From contig NC_089978.1 of assembly GCF_036417845.1 (NCBI RefSeq), positions 127,812,183 through 127,876,182 of the forward strand: a DNA stretch of 64,000 bases, given 5' to 3'. The stretch's first letter is position 1; each line of letters begins with the position of its first letter. This document shows positions 11,421-24,199 of the stretch, in pieces. The position numbers and the translations under genes are program-made. The notes under the pieces were generated by a model. It saw only the letters and a program-made list of their open reading frames with translations, was not told the origin of the DNA and ran no database searches. The DNA comes from Apteryx mantelli (lineage: Eukaryota; Chordata; Aves; Apterygiformes; Apterygidae).

Positions 11421-14400
11421 AACCTCGTGGAAATGCATCTGCTACACTGACTGAGGACAACAGTATTTGTAATGAGCTATATGCTGGTTTCTTGGTTTGT
11501 TTGTTTGCAGAAGGCATTTTCTGGATGGGAGCTGCCTAAGGCCACAGTATTCAATGAAGGTCTCACTGTATTTCTAGTCTTTTTGTGTCTTCAGAAACAA
11601 CAGTTAATAAATGTGACTAGATAAAACTTTTAATAGCAGCCTTGGGATACTTGGTGTTGCTGTACAAGTTACGATATGCACCATTAGCCTCTCTTTTCCT
11701 GAAAATATGTGAAATTGCATTTCGGTTTTCCCTCTTTTGGACTATCTTTCTGAAGGCCTTTTTTCTTTTTACCATGGGGGCACTCTTCCAAGATCCCTTG
11801 ATGAGCATCCTATATTATAGGAGTCTGGTAATGTAGAAGTAGTAGTTCTCAACTCCCTTCAAAGCCATTCAGTGCAGTTCTGGCACCAGGCAGGAAGAGT
11901 CCCTGCTGAATGACCTGCAGACATTTCATATCCCTTCTGCAGCCCAGGGCTCTGGATGAGATGAGCAATCTGGCCTTGCAGGGGAGCAGAGGGTCCAGCC
12001 CACGTGCCAAAATCTGACCTCCATCACCACTTCCCACCTCATCGTTAGTCACCAACTCTGCAGTTGTTAGGTTTTCAGTGCATTGTGCAAACAGACGTAA
12101 ATAGATTTAAAACAACCTGTAGATCACTAAGGTCTTTTTCTGGGACTACAGTAACAGAGGTGTGAAGAAGGTGTTTTCAACGGGGACGCACTGAACATTA
12201 CAGTTCAGCATGTATATGATTTCTAAGCCAGCTGGCAGGTTGGAGGTGGGTGAAGAGAAGCACCATCCATCATTGCTGTTAGCTAAGGTGACATCCCACT
12301 GAGCTGGCCAGCTCTGCAGCCCAGCAAGGAGCTGGCATTGCATCTTTGGGGAGGGAATGTAATCAATAGCTGCCCTTGACTTCACAGAGCTCCAGGATCG
12401 TTTGTCTCCTTGGGGAATGCTACACAGATAAGCAAAGATGCAACCTATCTTGAACTAACATAAGGCAAAATGTCTCTTACAGGAGGGAAAAAAAATACTA
12501 AAGCTGTAGGAATGGCTTAAACTAAATCCTAGGTTATAAATGCTGACAGCAGTTTTTCATTTCGATCTTGAAACACTCTGTTCTCTTTATAACATGCTGT
12601 ATCAAATCCCTCTGATCCAAACTATTGTTTACAGAAAGTAGGAATCTCATGTCTTTGGGACATGAGGCTTTGGGGAAACAGAAATTTAAAATCCAGGTAT
12701 ATCACATCTCATGCTGGTCTATACCAGCAAGGGAGATGGGAGTTCAATTTATATTTCAGTCAGTGCTTGGCACTTCTCTATGAAAATTCCCAAGCAGAAG
12801 CCAGCTGCTTCTAATTTAGTTCTGGCATTTGGATGACTGTCCTTTGAAAGCAATATCATCAGCTGTTGAAGAGAAACTGCACAGTCATCCCACTAATAAG
12901 ATTTATAAATCAACTCCTTCTTAATTTTCCTCCATAATATTTCCTGGTAGTAAGATCTATTATTTTGATTAACAGTTTTGCAAAGGAAGCTGTGAAAATG
13001 CCTTTTACTGAAATCTTAAAAGCTACACTTTTTGAGAATTTTTTGGGGGACAGGTGCTGGATCTCCTCAAGTAGGTGTCCAGCATCTGGCATAGCAAGGT
13101 CCTAGTGGATATGGCTGCTGCAGTACCCTGAGCACTACTAATACTCATCTCAGTGCTAAGAATGCTCTGATTATGCTCTGAGTGCACAGGATTTTCTAAT
13201 GCCAGGACAGTGAATGAGAAGGTTGGTCCTACACTACTGACATCACCATGAGCTTTACTAGAAGAAGGCAGAGAAAATCTGCATTCCTGATTTCTTTGTT
13301 TATGGAATTTATATTTCTATTTGCTGCTCTTTTAAAGATACTTACTTGAGTTTCTCATGTCTAGAGATGCAGGGAACTGTCTGTTAGTGAAGATTTTTTT
13401 TTTATAGGACATACAGAAAAAGCTACTTGTAGTCAAGGTCCTGTGATATTAAAGTTCCTGTAATCATTAAGAAAGAAAAAAAAAAAGATTCCTTGGTTCA
13501 TTTTTTTTTTATTATTCTTTATAGTCTTACTTTTCTGGGACTGAAGAGGAGCATAATACTTAAAGTGCAGGCAGGCCAGAGGTTTACACAGGGTAGAAGT
13601 CCCCTTTCTTTGCCTCATGAAGCCTTTACAGTTCAGTCTAAGAGTGCTCTGTTTTTTTTCGTGTGTGTGATTTTTTCCCCTCCCCCCGTCCTGTGCTGCT
13701 GTGAATTGTTGATTCCATTTGTCTCTCCCCGGTGTGTCCCAAATATCCCTGTTACTCCTGGGCACCAGTTCAGAGCTAAGAATGCTGTCTCCTATCTTCT
13801 GTGCCTTTTCCTAAGGTGCAGTGAGATTCCTCTGCCGATTTGCCTCTGAAGTTCAGGCCAAGTCTGCTCTGCTTAGATAAGAACTATCAGTGGTGAATGG
13901 GGCTGTCCTTCACAGCGAGCAAAGTTATCTTTAGCTTTCTTCCTGTGCTGGCTACTTGCACATTTCCCCACTGAACACCGCAGAATTTCCTCTGCTCAGC
14001 AGGGTGTGGGCTCTGAAACTTGATTGTACTGGTGTAGCTAGGTGGTTTGCTGCTGAGCAGAGGTTTAAAAAAGTCAGTGAAGAAACTCCAAAGATGCTGC
14101 TTGTTGCTTGCTTTTTTTAATATTTATTTTTATTATTGCATCTCTGTCAGTGACTGCTTCAGCTTTGAGGGTAAGAACCCTTAAATGTCCTCACCTGTCC
14201 CTCGCTCTGTCACAAGAGGTGACACGAATGACCTGTCCTTGTAAAGAAGTTGGGTGAAGACCACTGTGTTGTAAGAATAGCCCTTTCTAACCCATCTTCT
14301 TCTAAATTCCCCTGAAACAGATCATCTATGTATATAATCAATTCTTGTGCATTGGATAACAACAACATGTTATATCCCTGTCATTCATTGGTCTGAGGCT

Positions 14401-14989
14401 TCTGTTGACAAAGCAGGTGTTCAGCACCTTTTGCTAGCACTGTTTTCTCCACAAAACCTTTTTTATTTTAAGTAGCGCTAAAGTTTCCCAGATGAACAAC
14501 AAGCTCCTTGGGATACTTGGGAGCATCAGTGGAGTCTCAGAAATTTCCTCACCCATAGAATCCCATTCCCAGTCTCTGCTATCACTTCTATAATGTGCAA
14601 TCGGAAGACACTTGATCTAAACCCCTTTATTTCAAAGAAATGAAAGGGTAGAAATAAACCCTGAAAGGCAAGTTTTGCACTTTTCATCACCTTTGTTAGA
14701 TAAGAGCTGCATGTTTCAAAGACTGCTCCATTATTGAGGAAGTATTGTGGAAATGCATCATATTGTCCTCCTGCAAAGCACTTTAATGCCTCCATTTTAC
14801 TTGGAAATCAACTGAAGGCCCGATAGCACTTTGCTGCCCTGAAGTAGACTCTTAAAGCAGCCCTTGGAGCCCTTGTTTTTGGTTTAGAGGAGCCCTGCCT
14901 GCAGCTGGAGCCTCATTTACCTTGTCCTTCCAGCAAGTTCAACTTCCCCAGACTGGGAATGAAGAGTGTCTGATAACGCAGGGGGTTTC
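11421..14989. other. No gene seen
   Basis: About 3.6 kb of non-coding DNA. A small perfect hairpin (8-base arms CTCATGTC / GACATGAG, five-base loop) sits at 12646-12666. T-rich and A-rich tracts lie near 13390-13510. The 110- and 118-codon frames near 13.4-13.8 kb overlap on opposite strands and depend on homopolymer codons, so they are not called. Confidence 0.5.
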
Positions 14990-15345
14990 TCTTCCCTGAT
15001 ACATGGGGTCAGTCTAAAACATCCCTCTGTGCGTAATCATTTTGCTGTTGACTGAGGCCATTGCCTTTCAGCCTGCTGGGAGCCTGTGAAGTTATTACAC
15101 AAGCACTGGTATAATGAAGTCTGAGCTGGCTTTTTCATTCAGCTTTATTAATACAGGTCTTCAGCTATATTAAACATTCTCGAGATTGCCATCTACAGCA
15201 TTTGTAACTCATTTTTTTTATATTGACTTTGGGGTGAAGGTGTCTTTTTTAATAAGAATTTGTGCCTTTATCTGACATGCTGCCTGTCAGTATAACAATA
15301 AACTTTCGAAGTAAAGTTTAAAACAATATAGTCAAATCACTCTTA
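14990..15345. promoter_or_regulatory. Candidate conserved non-coding element
   Basis: AT-rich block with many developmental-factor cores: GCGTAATCATTTTGC, AGCTTTATTAATACAGG, GCCTTTATCTGACATGC (GATA-like TTATCT), CTGCCTGTCAGT (MEIS/TGIF-like CTGTCA) and AACAATAAAC (SOX-like). There is no usable open frame. The regulatory role is inferred from composition only. Confidence 0.3.
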
Positions 15346-16299
15346 CTTGAAGAAGTTTTGCTAGAGCACAGCATGACTTCCAGAACTCTGCTCTTGTGTG
15401 GAAGTTTCATATACACCTGGTAGAGCTGGCAAAATTTCAGTGCTTGCTATTGCAGAGTTAGCACAGTGGCTTTCTCCTTGAGCACAAGGCCTAAACCAGG
15501 GAGGTTTTGACATAATCCTGCATGGGAAATGATGGCAAAATGCGACTTGGTTGTTTTTTAAATGATAACCTCTTTATTTCAGTGCCTTTTGCAAGTATGG
15601 GAACTCATGCATGTAGAGTGTGCTACCAATGTTTCTTTACCTACCAGGTAAAACTGTGTGGCAGTTCCCAGGAAAAGGGCATGCGTGAGCAGAGGGTAGG
15701 TGGGAAAGTACAGGGCCTAGGCACTATCACTGTTCTCAAGGATGGCCCTCAAAGGTACGGGCTGATCTGTTCCCCATGCTCAGTAGTGGTAGCTGGGCAA
15801 GGAGGACAGCCCATAGTGTTCCCTCCCTGAGGTTGTGGAAGCCATGCCGACTACAAGGGTTTATGTGGGGCAAGAAAAGTAATCTGCCTCAGGGCCTTTT
15901 ACTTGAAGAGCTTAATGAAGGCTGCAGCCTTTTGCGCTGTGATGTGCCTTAATGCAGAGAGGGTCCCAAGCTCAGCTTTTGCTCTTGGCTTTCCCTGACC
16001 TCCGAAAGTGGCCGCTGCTCTGACAGCACACCCTCCTGGGGAGCAACACAGGTTGATCTGACCAGGTTGCTGTAGGGTGCTCCAGCTCCCAAACAGGAGC
16101 ACATCTGCAGTAGCCCCCACCCTTTTCCAAGCGAGGTGGAGCTGCAGTGATCTAAGCCAAAGTGAAAGGTTCAGGGACTTGCTAATGGGCAACAGAGCAT
16201 TTTAACCACTGACTCATACCACCAGTTTGATCTGTCAGGCCTTTCTGCTCTACCCTAAAAGAGTAAGCAAGACCCCAGTACCATTTCTCCTCCCTTCTT
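15346..16299. other. No gene seen
   Basis: Open frames of about 100 codons exist on both strands (15522-15830 plus, 15899-16192 minus) but show no domain, signal peptide or codon bias. Treated as non-coding. Confidence 0.5.
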
Positions 16300-16664
16300 A
16301 AAGTTGCTTTTAATTATGAGCTGCCAGAGCTCACAAATCTTCTGGAAGAAGTCATCGAGGGTGGACAGCTTCCAAACACAGGCCACCTAATCACGTTCCT
16401 GCTGCTAACAAAGAGAGCAGGGGGAGCCATCAGCTCGTCTTTCTGGATGGTGAAAGAACAGTCTGTGTCTCCTGAATGGAAACCAAGCGAATTCCCCCTG
16501 GGAACAAAATGTTCAAGGGCAGTCATTGGCAAACAGTTCCCAGACTCCAGCTGGAAATGCAAATAGTTGATTCCCCCTGGAGCCCATCTGTATTTTCACA
16601 AGGTGCTATTATGGCAGTGTTATCAAAAAGAAAGTGGCCAGTGAGTTTTCCTCTGACCTGATGG
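16300..16664. promoter_or_regulatory. Candidate element with octamer site
   Basis: Non-repetitive block with an exact POU/octamer site ATGCAAAT (16557-16564), flanked by CATTGGCAAAC and TGGAAATGCAAATAG. Opposing short frames make coding unlikely. A weak enhancer candidate. Confidence 0.25.
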
Positions 16665-17229
16665 TGCACTCCAAGTAGTTTACAGAAATGAACAATTCAT
16701 GCCCTTAGACTTTGCTTGTAAAGTGTAGGAGTGAATGGGTCAAAAACAAAAAAACCACAATGCCCCAAACAAAGCAAACAAGAAAAAAACACAGGAAATT
16801 TGTGTCAGAGGCAGATGCAACTTACCTTTTGTGAAAAGGTATTCTTTATGTATACTTTATTTGGTGTATTATTACTTTGACCACTGACATGGTAAAACAT
16901 ATTTGGCTTACACTGCAGTGTGGGAGATTTAGTCTAGATCTTAGGGAAAAGCTTTCCAGAATGGGGACAAGCCATGTAAGGAAGTTATATTGCTTGATAT
17001 TGGAGATGTTTTAAAACTGGTCAGACTAACATCTATTAGGGATTATCAAGGTAAACTTTATCTTGCTGCAGAGCAAAAGGATGGACAAGATGACTTGGAG
17101 AGCTCTTTCAGCTCTGTTCTTCAGTGTGCTGCGTTTCTGGAACAGGCAGTTTCCTTCTGCTAACACAAATCTGACTCTGATGGTGTGCTACTACTAGTAC
17201 CTGATAATCACAGAAATGGCTTTAAATAG
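16665..17229. other. No gene seen
   Basis: Non-coding with an A-rich stretch near 16742-16795. No repeat family or gene recognised. Confidence 0.55.
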
Positions 17230-17440
17230 CTAGAAAAGGGAAGCTGGGAGACCTGGGTTCTATTCCTGATCCACTATATGGTTACAGTAAATCCTTTTGC
17301 TTTTCAGGCAAACCATCTGCGCCTTATCCTTGTCTCTTCTCTTCAGCTTGTAGATTCATTGGTGCAGGGGCTGTTTCTCAATGTGTGTTTGCAGAGCTCT
17401 GAGCACAAAGCAGCTCCAATCCTCCTAGAGGCTGCAGATG
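17230..17440 (+). mobile_element. Amniote MIR-type SINE relic
   Basis: Starts with AGCTGGGAGACCTGGGTTCT and ATTCCTGATCCAC, the sense MIR B-box/core side. It ends with GCAGGGGCTGTTTCTCAATG, TGTGTTTGCAGAGCTCTGAG and a CTCCTAGAGG piece. These match the amniote MIR 3' order (gggactgtctctt..tgtgtttgtacagcgcctagcaca..ggcctct). It is one of the longest MIR copies here. Confidence 0.75.
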
Positions 17441-18999
17441 ATGACTTCTAGTTTCATTTACGGGTGAAGGAAGCATAAAAGGCAGATTTTTGAACACATG
17501 TAGTATTCTCTCTTAGTAAACCAGGTCAATATTATTTCTAACAGGGATGTTTTAAAACATTGGAAATTGCTCTTGAGAACAAGTTGTGGATGAAAAGGTA
17601 GAGCCAGAAAGAGGGGCAAATATATCTGCTTTGCAAGACCAGTATTTGCCAGTGGTTCCCTCTCTTGTGATGGGGCTGAGGGATGCTGCACTGCTGGCAA
17701 TTGGTTAATAAGTAATCAAGATCTGGAGCCAAGCACCTGAGTACCTCTTGTTACCAGCTGGGACTCATGCTGCAGGTTTGGGCCTTGGGCTGTGCTGTTT
17801 TGGGCTTTTGTGCCTTTCCTTCAACCTGCTGACTAGCTCTGGATTCTTGTTTTCAGTTGAAAGGGGAAATAATCACTTTGAACTTTGCTTCTGATGTTTG
17901 TTTAATGAGGTAGGTAGACACGCAGAGCTTCCTGCCCTCTCTCTCTGCTTTTGTCTGACGTACCTCATTTTTTCCTCGCAAAGAGCAGTTTGGGTAGTTT
18001 GGAGAGGTGTGGGAACAGTTTAGCTCTCTTCCTTCATAGCTGCCTGGTTTGTTCTTCCTGTGTTTCTTTATCTGCTCCTCTGAGCACTCTCAGTCTGTTC
18101 CAGGTGCTACAGATTGAACATGGTGTATGATTGCACCTGGTAGTTAGCATTTTAGTGCTTTAAAAGTGCTTTAAAGTTTCTACTTTATAGCGTATGTCAG
18201 CAGGAAGCAGTTCAATGAATATTTTGATTTTTGTAGCCATAATGCCTAACATTCAATCCTATGTTAGTTTTCTTTCTATTCCCCAAATGCCTAGTGCTGC
18301 ACTGATCCAGGCCTGTACCTTGCCTTAGTCCTGGAGCACAAGCCCTGCACAAAAGAGTGGATAAATGAGAAAGGCTTCCCTGGCACTGCCTGCTGCTGTG
18401 GAGGCTGGAGCAAAACACCTTGCATCTAGGTAGGGGAGCAACTGGGATTAGACAGCACTGTTTCCCAAGGAGGTCCTCTCAGGTTTATAGCCCCAGGCTG
18501 TTGACTACAGCCCAGCGATTTGAGTGTTTCTGGCAGCAGGATGCAAGCTGAAGGTCTGGCTGTGAAAAGAACTTAAAGTACTGAAGCGTTTGCTCGTCTC
18601 CCCTTGCGGAAGTTTATCAGCTTTGGCTCTCAGCCCCTGGTTCTGGCCACAGCAGGCAGAGAGGAAGTGAGGCTGTGAGCAGTTGGTGGGTGCAAAAATG
18701 TTATTTCCCAGGGGAAGGAGGAGATGCTGCCTGTTGTTCTGCTGAGAAACTTCTGCCTGGCTTTTTACTTTGTATCTAGCTGTATATAAAGTCAAATGCC
18801 CTAAATGAGCATACATAAACAAGTTTAAGCATATGCTAACATGCTTTTGCTCAAGTGCTGTCCTGAAAAGGTGGTACATTCCTGACCTGGGATCTTACTG
18901 ATATTTATTGGTAAGAGAAGTAAAACACATCATCTTTATTCTTAGTATGACTTTCATAGTTCCTTTTTTAGAGAATATTTTATTTTAAACCACATTATG
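17441..18999. other. No gene seen
   Basis: Non-coding. A 124-codon minus frame (18505-18879) has no domain and no sign of exon structure. Nothing else was recognised. Confidence 0.5.
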
Positions 19000-19400
19000 C
19001 TATAGATTCCCCCAGAACTGAGGTGCATCAGAGAGAGAAGTTTTCAGGGATCTGTGAATGAATCTTTTATGAAGGTCATTTAAAAACCTGTTGGCATATC
19101 GAATGCTCTGCCTGGCTTGGATAATGAAATTATTCAGTGCAGATACCTGTGGTTTGATACATGTTGATGTTTTGTTGGCAGATCGCCTTTTTAACTCTAG
19201 CTTCTTTAGCAATGATATTTGGATGCCAGAACGTGATATGGGAATGGGATGAGGCAAGAAGATGCCTTTTAAAGTCAAAAGAGCACTTGGAAAACTCAGC
19301 CAATAATGACAGTAGAACTGCACGATTTATGATAGGTCTTTATTATATGCAATTGATGACATCCTTTATTTTATCAGTAAGCAGCAGTGTGTAGCTGATT
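19000..19400. promoter_or_regulatory. Candidate conserved non-coding element
   Basis: Rich in HOX/homeodomain-like cores: GAATCTTTTATGAAGG, GGATAATGAAATTATTCAG, CGATTTATGATAGG and CTTTATTATATGCAATTGATGAC. Open frames of 107 (-) and 77 (+) codons overlap, which argues against coding. It looks like a constrained enhancer; cross-species comparison is needed. Confidence 0.35.
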
Positions 19401-22400
19401 CCACTTTTGCTCTTCACAGTAATGAGGCTAGAAATTTATTAAGCTTCTGATGCAAGAGGGGCAGACCACAAGATGATGTCTGTAGAAGAAAAAAAAATCT
19501 GCAATGACTGTAGACAGAAGCTATTTCTTGTGGTTCATTAAATGTATAGGATTAAAAATAAAATGAAATGTTCAGTATAATTACTAAAAGAGCACAGCCA
19601 GAGTGGGACCAGCCAGATTAGGTATGGCAAAGACTCCTGCATTGATTTTTATGTTAAAAATACAGTAGAGGCAGATAGCCATTGAAAAATGGCTTTTCAT
19701 TCTCATTCCAGCTATTCTTATCACTCTGACTAATTCTGGAAACTCTGCCTTTCTCTGCCTTGAAAAAAAGTGAAGACAGATACAAGTTTGCACTATTAGC
19801 CTGCAATTTGCCATCAGGCTACAAGTAACTGCCTAAAATACAAGAATGATTCCTGGGAGATGTCATCTGCCAGGGGGATCTTGGCTGGAAAAGTGACGTG
19901 TTATTGCCAGTGTTATGGGGTAATTGGGTATTAGCTTTTTGCATCTAGAACCATGCAACAGAGTTTGGAAACTGTAAAAGACGGAAGGAATGACTCTACC
20001 GTTGGTACCCCAGGACTGAAGCTACCACTTGAATGAATGTAGCATGCTTTTTAAAAATTATTATTGTTGATAAATAGATGCCTTTAAAAATGAGTCTTCT
20101 GATTTAAAAAAAAAAAAAAAACAACCTAATGCTTCTGCAGTTCTGTACCAAGCATGTTCGTTCTATGAATAGAAAGCAGGAAGCCTTTTTTGTGATTGCC
20201 TTCTCCACAAACTCAGACTGTGGCTCTGTGTGATGATGGGTCCCATGTTAGAAGGGTCCCATGTTACAAATCAGATGTGCCAGGTACATACAATACGAAG
20301 TGTTGAACTAGTACAAATTCTGCCAGTTCAGATTTGGTCAGAAAATGTCAAAGAGGTAATTTTGCCTCATAGCTTTTACATCACATCAAGTCTAATCTCT
20401 TCTTCTGCAGCTGGGGTAAAAGAACAAAGCTGGCCTGTACACTGGATCATGTGTTCTGAGTCAATTAATAGAGCTGCAACTGAGCAGTTGTGCCTAATCC
20501 TGAATGAATTCGTCCTGCTGGCTGATTCAGTAGTGCACAGCTCCCTTCTTGAAAGCCACAGAACTCCAGTCAGGCTGTGGGTTTGAAAAGTCAAACTTAA
20601 TCCTTTACTACTTATGCACCATCATCAGTAGTAACGACAGCTCTGAAGTTGCTTCTGAAGACGTTTGCAAGCAGGTTGCTTTTGCTAAGGATATGGTTAC
20701 ATGTATACTACTTTCAGTGGTGGTACTAACTTAAGCAACTAAAACTCCTGGTGTTTGGCTTCTCTTTCTCTTCCCCCCCGCCCCTTTCCCCTTTTCCTCT
20801 TTTTCCTCCTCATGGGGTGGTGATGGGGAATGGAGAGATGAGAAGGGAAGAACGATGCAAGGCAGAGATAAGCATGAATCTTTTAAATCAGCTTTGTTAT
20901 CAAGGAAATAATCACATGGAATCACAGCGTTGCTTTCAAAGAAATTTATAGTCTGTGAACTCATGACTGGGACTTAATAAAAATCTGCTGATGTGGAGCA
21001 GAATTTAGTGTGCTTTTTCATGGCTGGGTTGCCTCTGTGGAGTCAGTAGGAACAGAAAATAGGAAAAATAACCTCAGGTCAGCCAATCCAACACTGTTGC
21101 TTGCAAGGAACAGATTTTTATTTTTATTTTTTTAATATGTGTGAGGAGAAATAAGAGGACTGTTTTACGTTGTGCTGTTCCCACTGGAGTCCTGACATTT
21201 CATAGCATACATTCAACATTGTATATCAACTACAGGTGAGAATTCTGTGTCCAAGGCCTTACCCATATTCCATGCTTATTGTGAAACTTCCAACTCAAGA
21301 AAACTTGGATCCTGAAAACTTCTGTGCTATCCTTGGGACATGTCCTACCTTGGGCCTGTGTGCAACACAGTTTCCAGGGGTTTTTTTTTGCCAAGAATGG
21401 AAGGGAGAGGAGGATACTGTAGGCAGGCTGGATAGTGCTGGTCTTGGTACCTCTTCCCTGCAGAAGCCTGCACCTGATTCGACAATGGTGAGAGGATAAT
21501 CTTGCCAGGCTGGGTTTTCTCCTTTACTCCTAATGTACATGTGTAAGTGTGAGCTTAACCAAAAGTACATGTTACTATACTTGTACTCCTTCTAACATTG
21601 AATGTCTAATTTACTTCTCAGCTCTTCCCTTCCATTTACAGAGCTTCAGTATTTGTACTTGTGTTCTGGCACTGTCATAGAAAAGTGCCGTCTCCTCCAT
21701 TCTTGACCTTACCTCCTGATGGTCCAGATAACCAACTGGGTGGTAACACTGTTTTGTGAGATCAAGACATACATAGTATTGCTGCAGACATAAATAAATA
21801 GAGGGAGATGGGATCAGCAGTGTAGTGCAGCAGAAAAGACAAAAGGACAGTAAAAGTAGACTGAGGCAGAGGAGTCAATATAGTCATTGCTGTAAGAAGC
21901 CAATTGTCTGAAAGAAAAAGTATAAAGAAATGACCCAAGTGAAGCAAGACTTTGTGGCTCCCTATTGTAAGTTCATAATGTGTCTGGCCATGTACGTGTG
22001 AAGGTCAATGCTATGTGCTGGTAAGATGGGTTGGCTATCTTAAAATAACTTTCCCCTGCTCTTCTCCCTGCCCACCTCCAGGGCAAAGGTGTTAAAACCT
22101 ATGCATACATTTGAAGAACCTCAGTCAGGAAACTGAGGCAGGCAGCTTTTTTTGGATTTCTATACATTTTTCAGGAAAATGAATGACTGTGTGCCATCAT
22201 TTAGTCAGTGAAGCCCTAATGTGCTCATATAACTAAGCGCATTAGGCCATAAATCATTCACATATCAAGTGAACCCATCCCATCACTTTCTAATTGTGAA
22301 GTGGCACCAGCTTCCTTATGAGTCAGACTGAATCTTAATTTCCATTACAAGGTGACAGTGAGGAATTTTGTCTTTGAAGTTGCCAAGTCAAAGTGCTTTT

Positions 22401-23269
22401 GGTTTTTGGTTTAGTCATGGCTAGGGGAATACTTTCATCATGCTCGGTGGTAGCAGAAAGACATCAGAGGAGGGTATTTCACCGAGCTGGAAAACACCCC
22501 TGGGCTTTTTGGTAAGTTTTAGTTTGGGAAGAGGAAGTGAAAGAGGATTGAACCTAGTTAGGTGGATTATACCTATCGGAGAGGAATCGGTGCATGCACA
22601 TTGCCTTACATTTATTTGCAATTGTTGGCTGTCAGAATGGGAGTGTCAGGGAGGTGTGTGCACTGGTGAAGAGCTCTCCTAAGAGGCACCAAGGTGCTAA
22701 AGATCCTTCAAAAACCCTTTCTAGAAGTCTACAAAGCTAAACAAAACTCATCAGACTGCAGGTTGGGCTGCAGTGGCCCGATCCTTTCAGGTCTTGCAAA
22801 GATGTGAGGACAGCAGAATGAAAGATGCTTTCTAATGAAGTGAAGATGCTGATAAACCTCTTATGGCATGTTATTTTAGCATTTTGGTACCCCAAAAGTA
22901 CCAAAGGTGATGACTTGCTAGGTGCTGGGGGTGATGCGGAGGGCTCCATTTCAGCAGTGCTACTGCTACCCAAATCTGCCTTCTCCCCTTCCATCTCTCT
23001 CTGCTCCCTAAAAATACACTCTTCCGTCTTCCCTGTAGAGCAGATAAATTTATCTATGTGAATGTGCCTTCAGTAGCCCGTTGCAGCACACTTAAAACCT
23101 CTGCTGAACTCTTTCAGTGTGACACCAGCAGGAGACTTGGGTTCCCAATGTGATTTTTTGCCATCCTCATATCTCTTTATCTGCTAAAAGCCTTTGTTGG
23201 CTTTGGGAGAAAAAAGATGTTACATCCATATGAGTGTACTCCCCAAAAGAGCGCTCCTTTGGAAAGTGA
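19401..23269. other. No gene seen
   Basis: Nearly 4 kb of non-coding DNA. It has an A16 tract at 20106-20121. A small direct duplication of GGGTCCCATGTTA lies near 20238-20268. Frames at 20230-20586 (+) and 20376-20594 (-) overlap each other. The stretch 22190-22290 (CCCTAATG, GCGCATTAGGCC) has some enhancer-like flavour but is too short to call. Confidence 0.5.
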
Positions 23270-23585
23270 GCGAGGGGAAATGGGAGAAAGGGCTGGGGTA
23301 GTGCAGCTCCTCTGCGGGCGCGGGAACTGGGTGCGCGGGGCAGCGCGAGGCGGCACGGGGGCCTTTGTGACAGCAGCGCCCGCTCACAGAGGTGACTCTG
23401 CTGGGTGCCACGGCCACTGGCATGGCCTGACACTGTGGGACCGGCATGTGGGCTGGCCACACTGCTCGCCTTCGCTCGGCCGGCTTGATTTGATCGAGGT
23501 TGGGCAGCGGTTCCCCGGGGGCGTGCAGGCAGGACTTCTGCTCGAAAGGCTTGCGCTGCAGACAGAGTAGGTATTTACGAAGCGG
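23270..23585. promoter_or_regulatory. CpG island, possible promoter
   Basis: I count about 24 CpG dinucleotides between 23281 and 23580, in clearly GC-rich sequence, against very few in most of the window. CpG islands of this density usually mark unmethylated promoters. Both strands have frames through it (117 codons plus, 80-97 codons minus) with no recognised domain, so its transcript and direction are unknown. A good 5' splice-site match, AG|GTATTT, occurs at 23570/23571 on the plus strand, so it could be a first exon of an lncRNA or of a gene lying outside the window. Confidence 0.6.
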
Positions 23586-24199
23586 TCATGAAAGGAAAAT
23601 GGGTGCTGTTGTTGCACAAGCAGGATGGCTGCGCCTCTCTGTGACTTCACTTGTCTCTACCTTCAACAACATTTTTCTTTCAGTACTTTCTAGTGTTAAG
23701 TCCTTAATTTTCCTTCCCTGGGAAACAAACTTTCTAGCGTGTTTTTTTTTTTTTTAAAGCTGTTCTCTTTTAATATCCGTATGCATACTTACCTCTGATC
23801 ACAAGCATTTGTCTGGAAGTATCAGTGTGGGTCTCACTGAGGAGCCTGTGGCTGTAACATCTTAGTATATGCAATTGTTATGTCTCACAAGTGTCTCCTG
23901 TACTGTAGTAGAGATCTCTGGAAAATCTGGCAGGCAAGTGGCTTCAAGTGGTTTAGTCCATGACAGTCTCTTTACTGAGTAAATATAGTCTCATTTTGAA
24001 GTGAGAGAACTGGGTAGAGAAATATGGGGGTTTGGTAGGTGTCTTGGATTGGGAAGAGAAGCTGAGCAGAGGAGTATGTGTAACTTGACTCTTTCTTCCC
24101 TTGCTTATTAGGCCTTGTGGTGGGATGAGCTGTCCAGATGCTTTTACAGTTAGTGGAGGAGCAGGTGACTGAGGCTTGTGTTTAAATACACAGTGAACT
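23586..24199. other. No gene seen
   Basis: Non-coding with a T run near 23741-23754. Nothing else recognised. Confidence 0.55.

Noticed and set aside
13433..13849. 110- and 118-codon opposing frames
   Set aside because: They overlap on opposite strands and rely on poly-A/T codons (Phe and Lys runs).
19161..19394. 77-codon frame with a hydrophobic N-terminus
   Set aside because: A longer minus frame overlaps, and the nucleotide sequence is homeodomain-site rich. No family resemblance.
20230..20586. 118-codon plus-strand frame
   Set aside because: Unrecognised sequence, opposed by a 72-codon minus frame. Part comes from a short duplication of GGGTCCCATGTTA.
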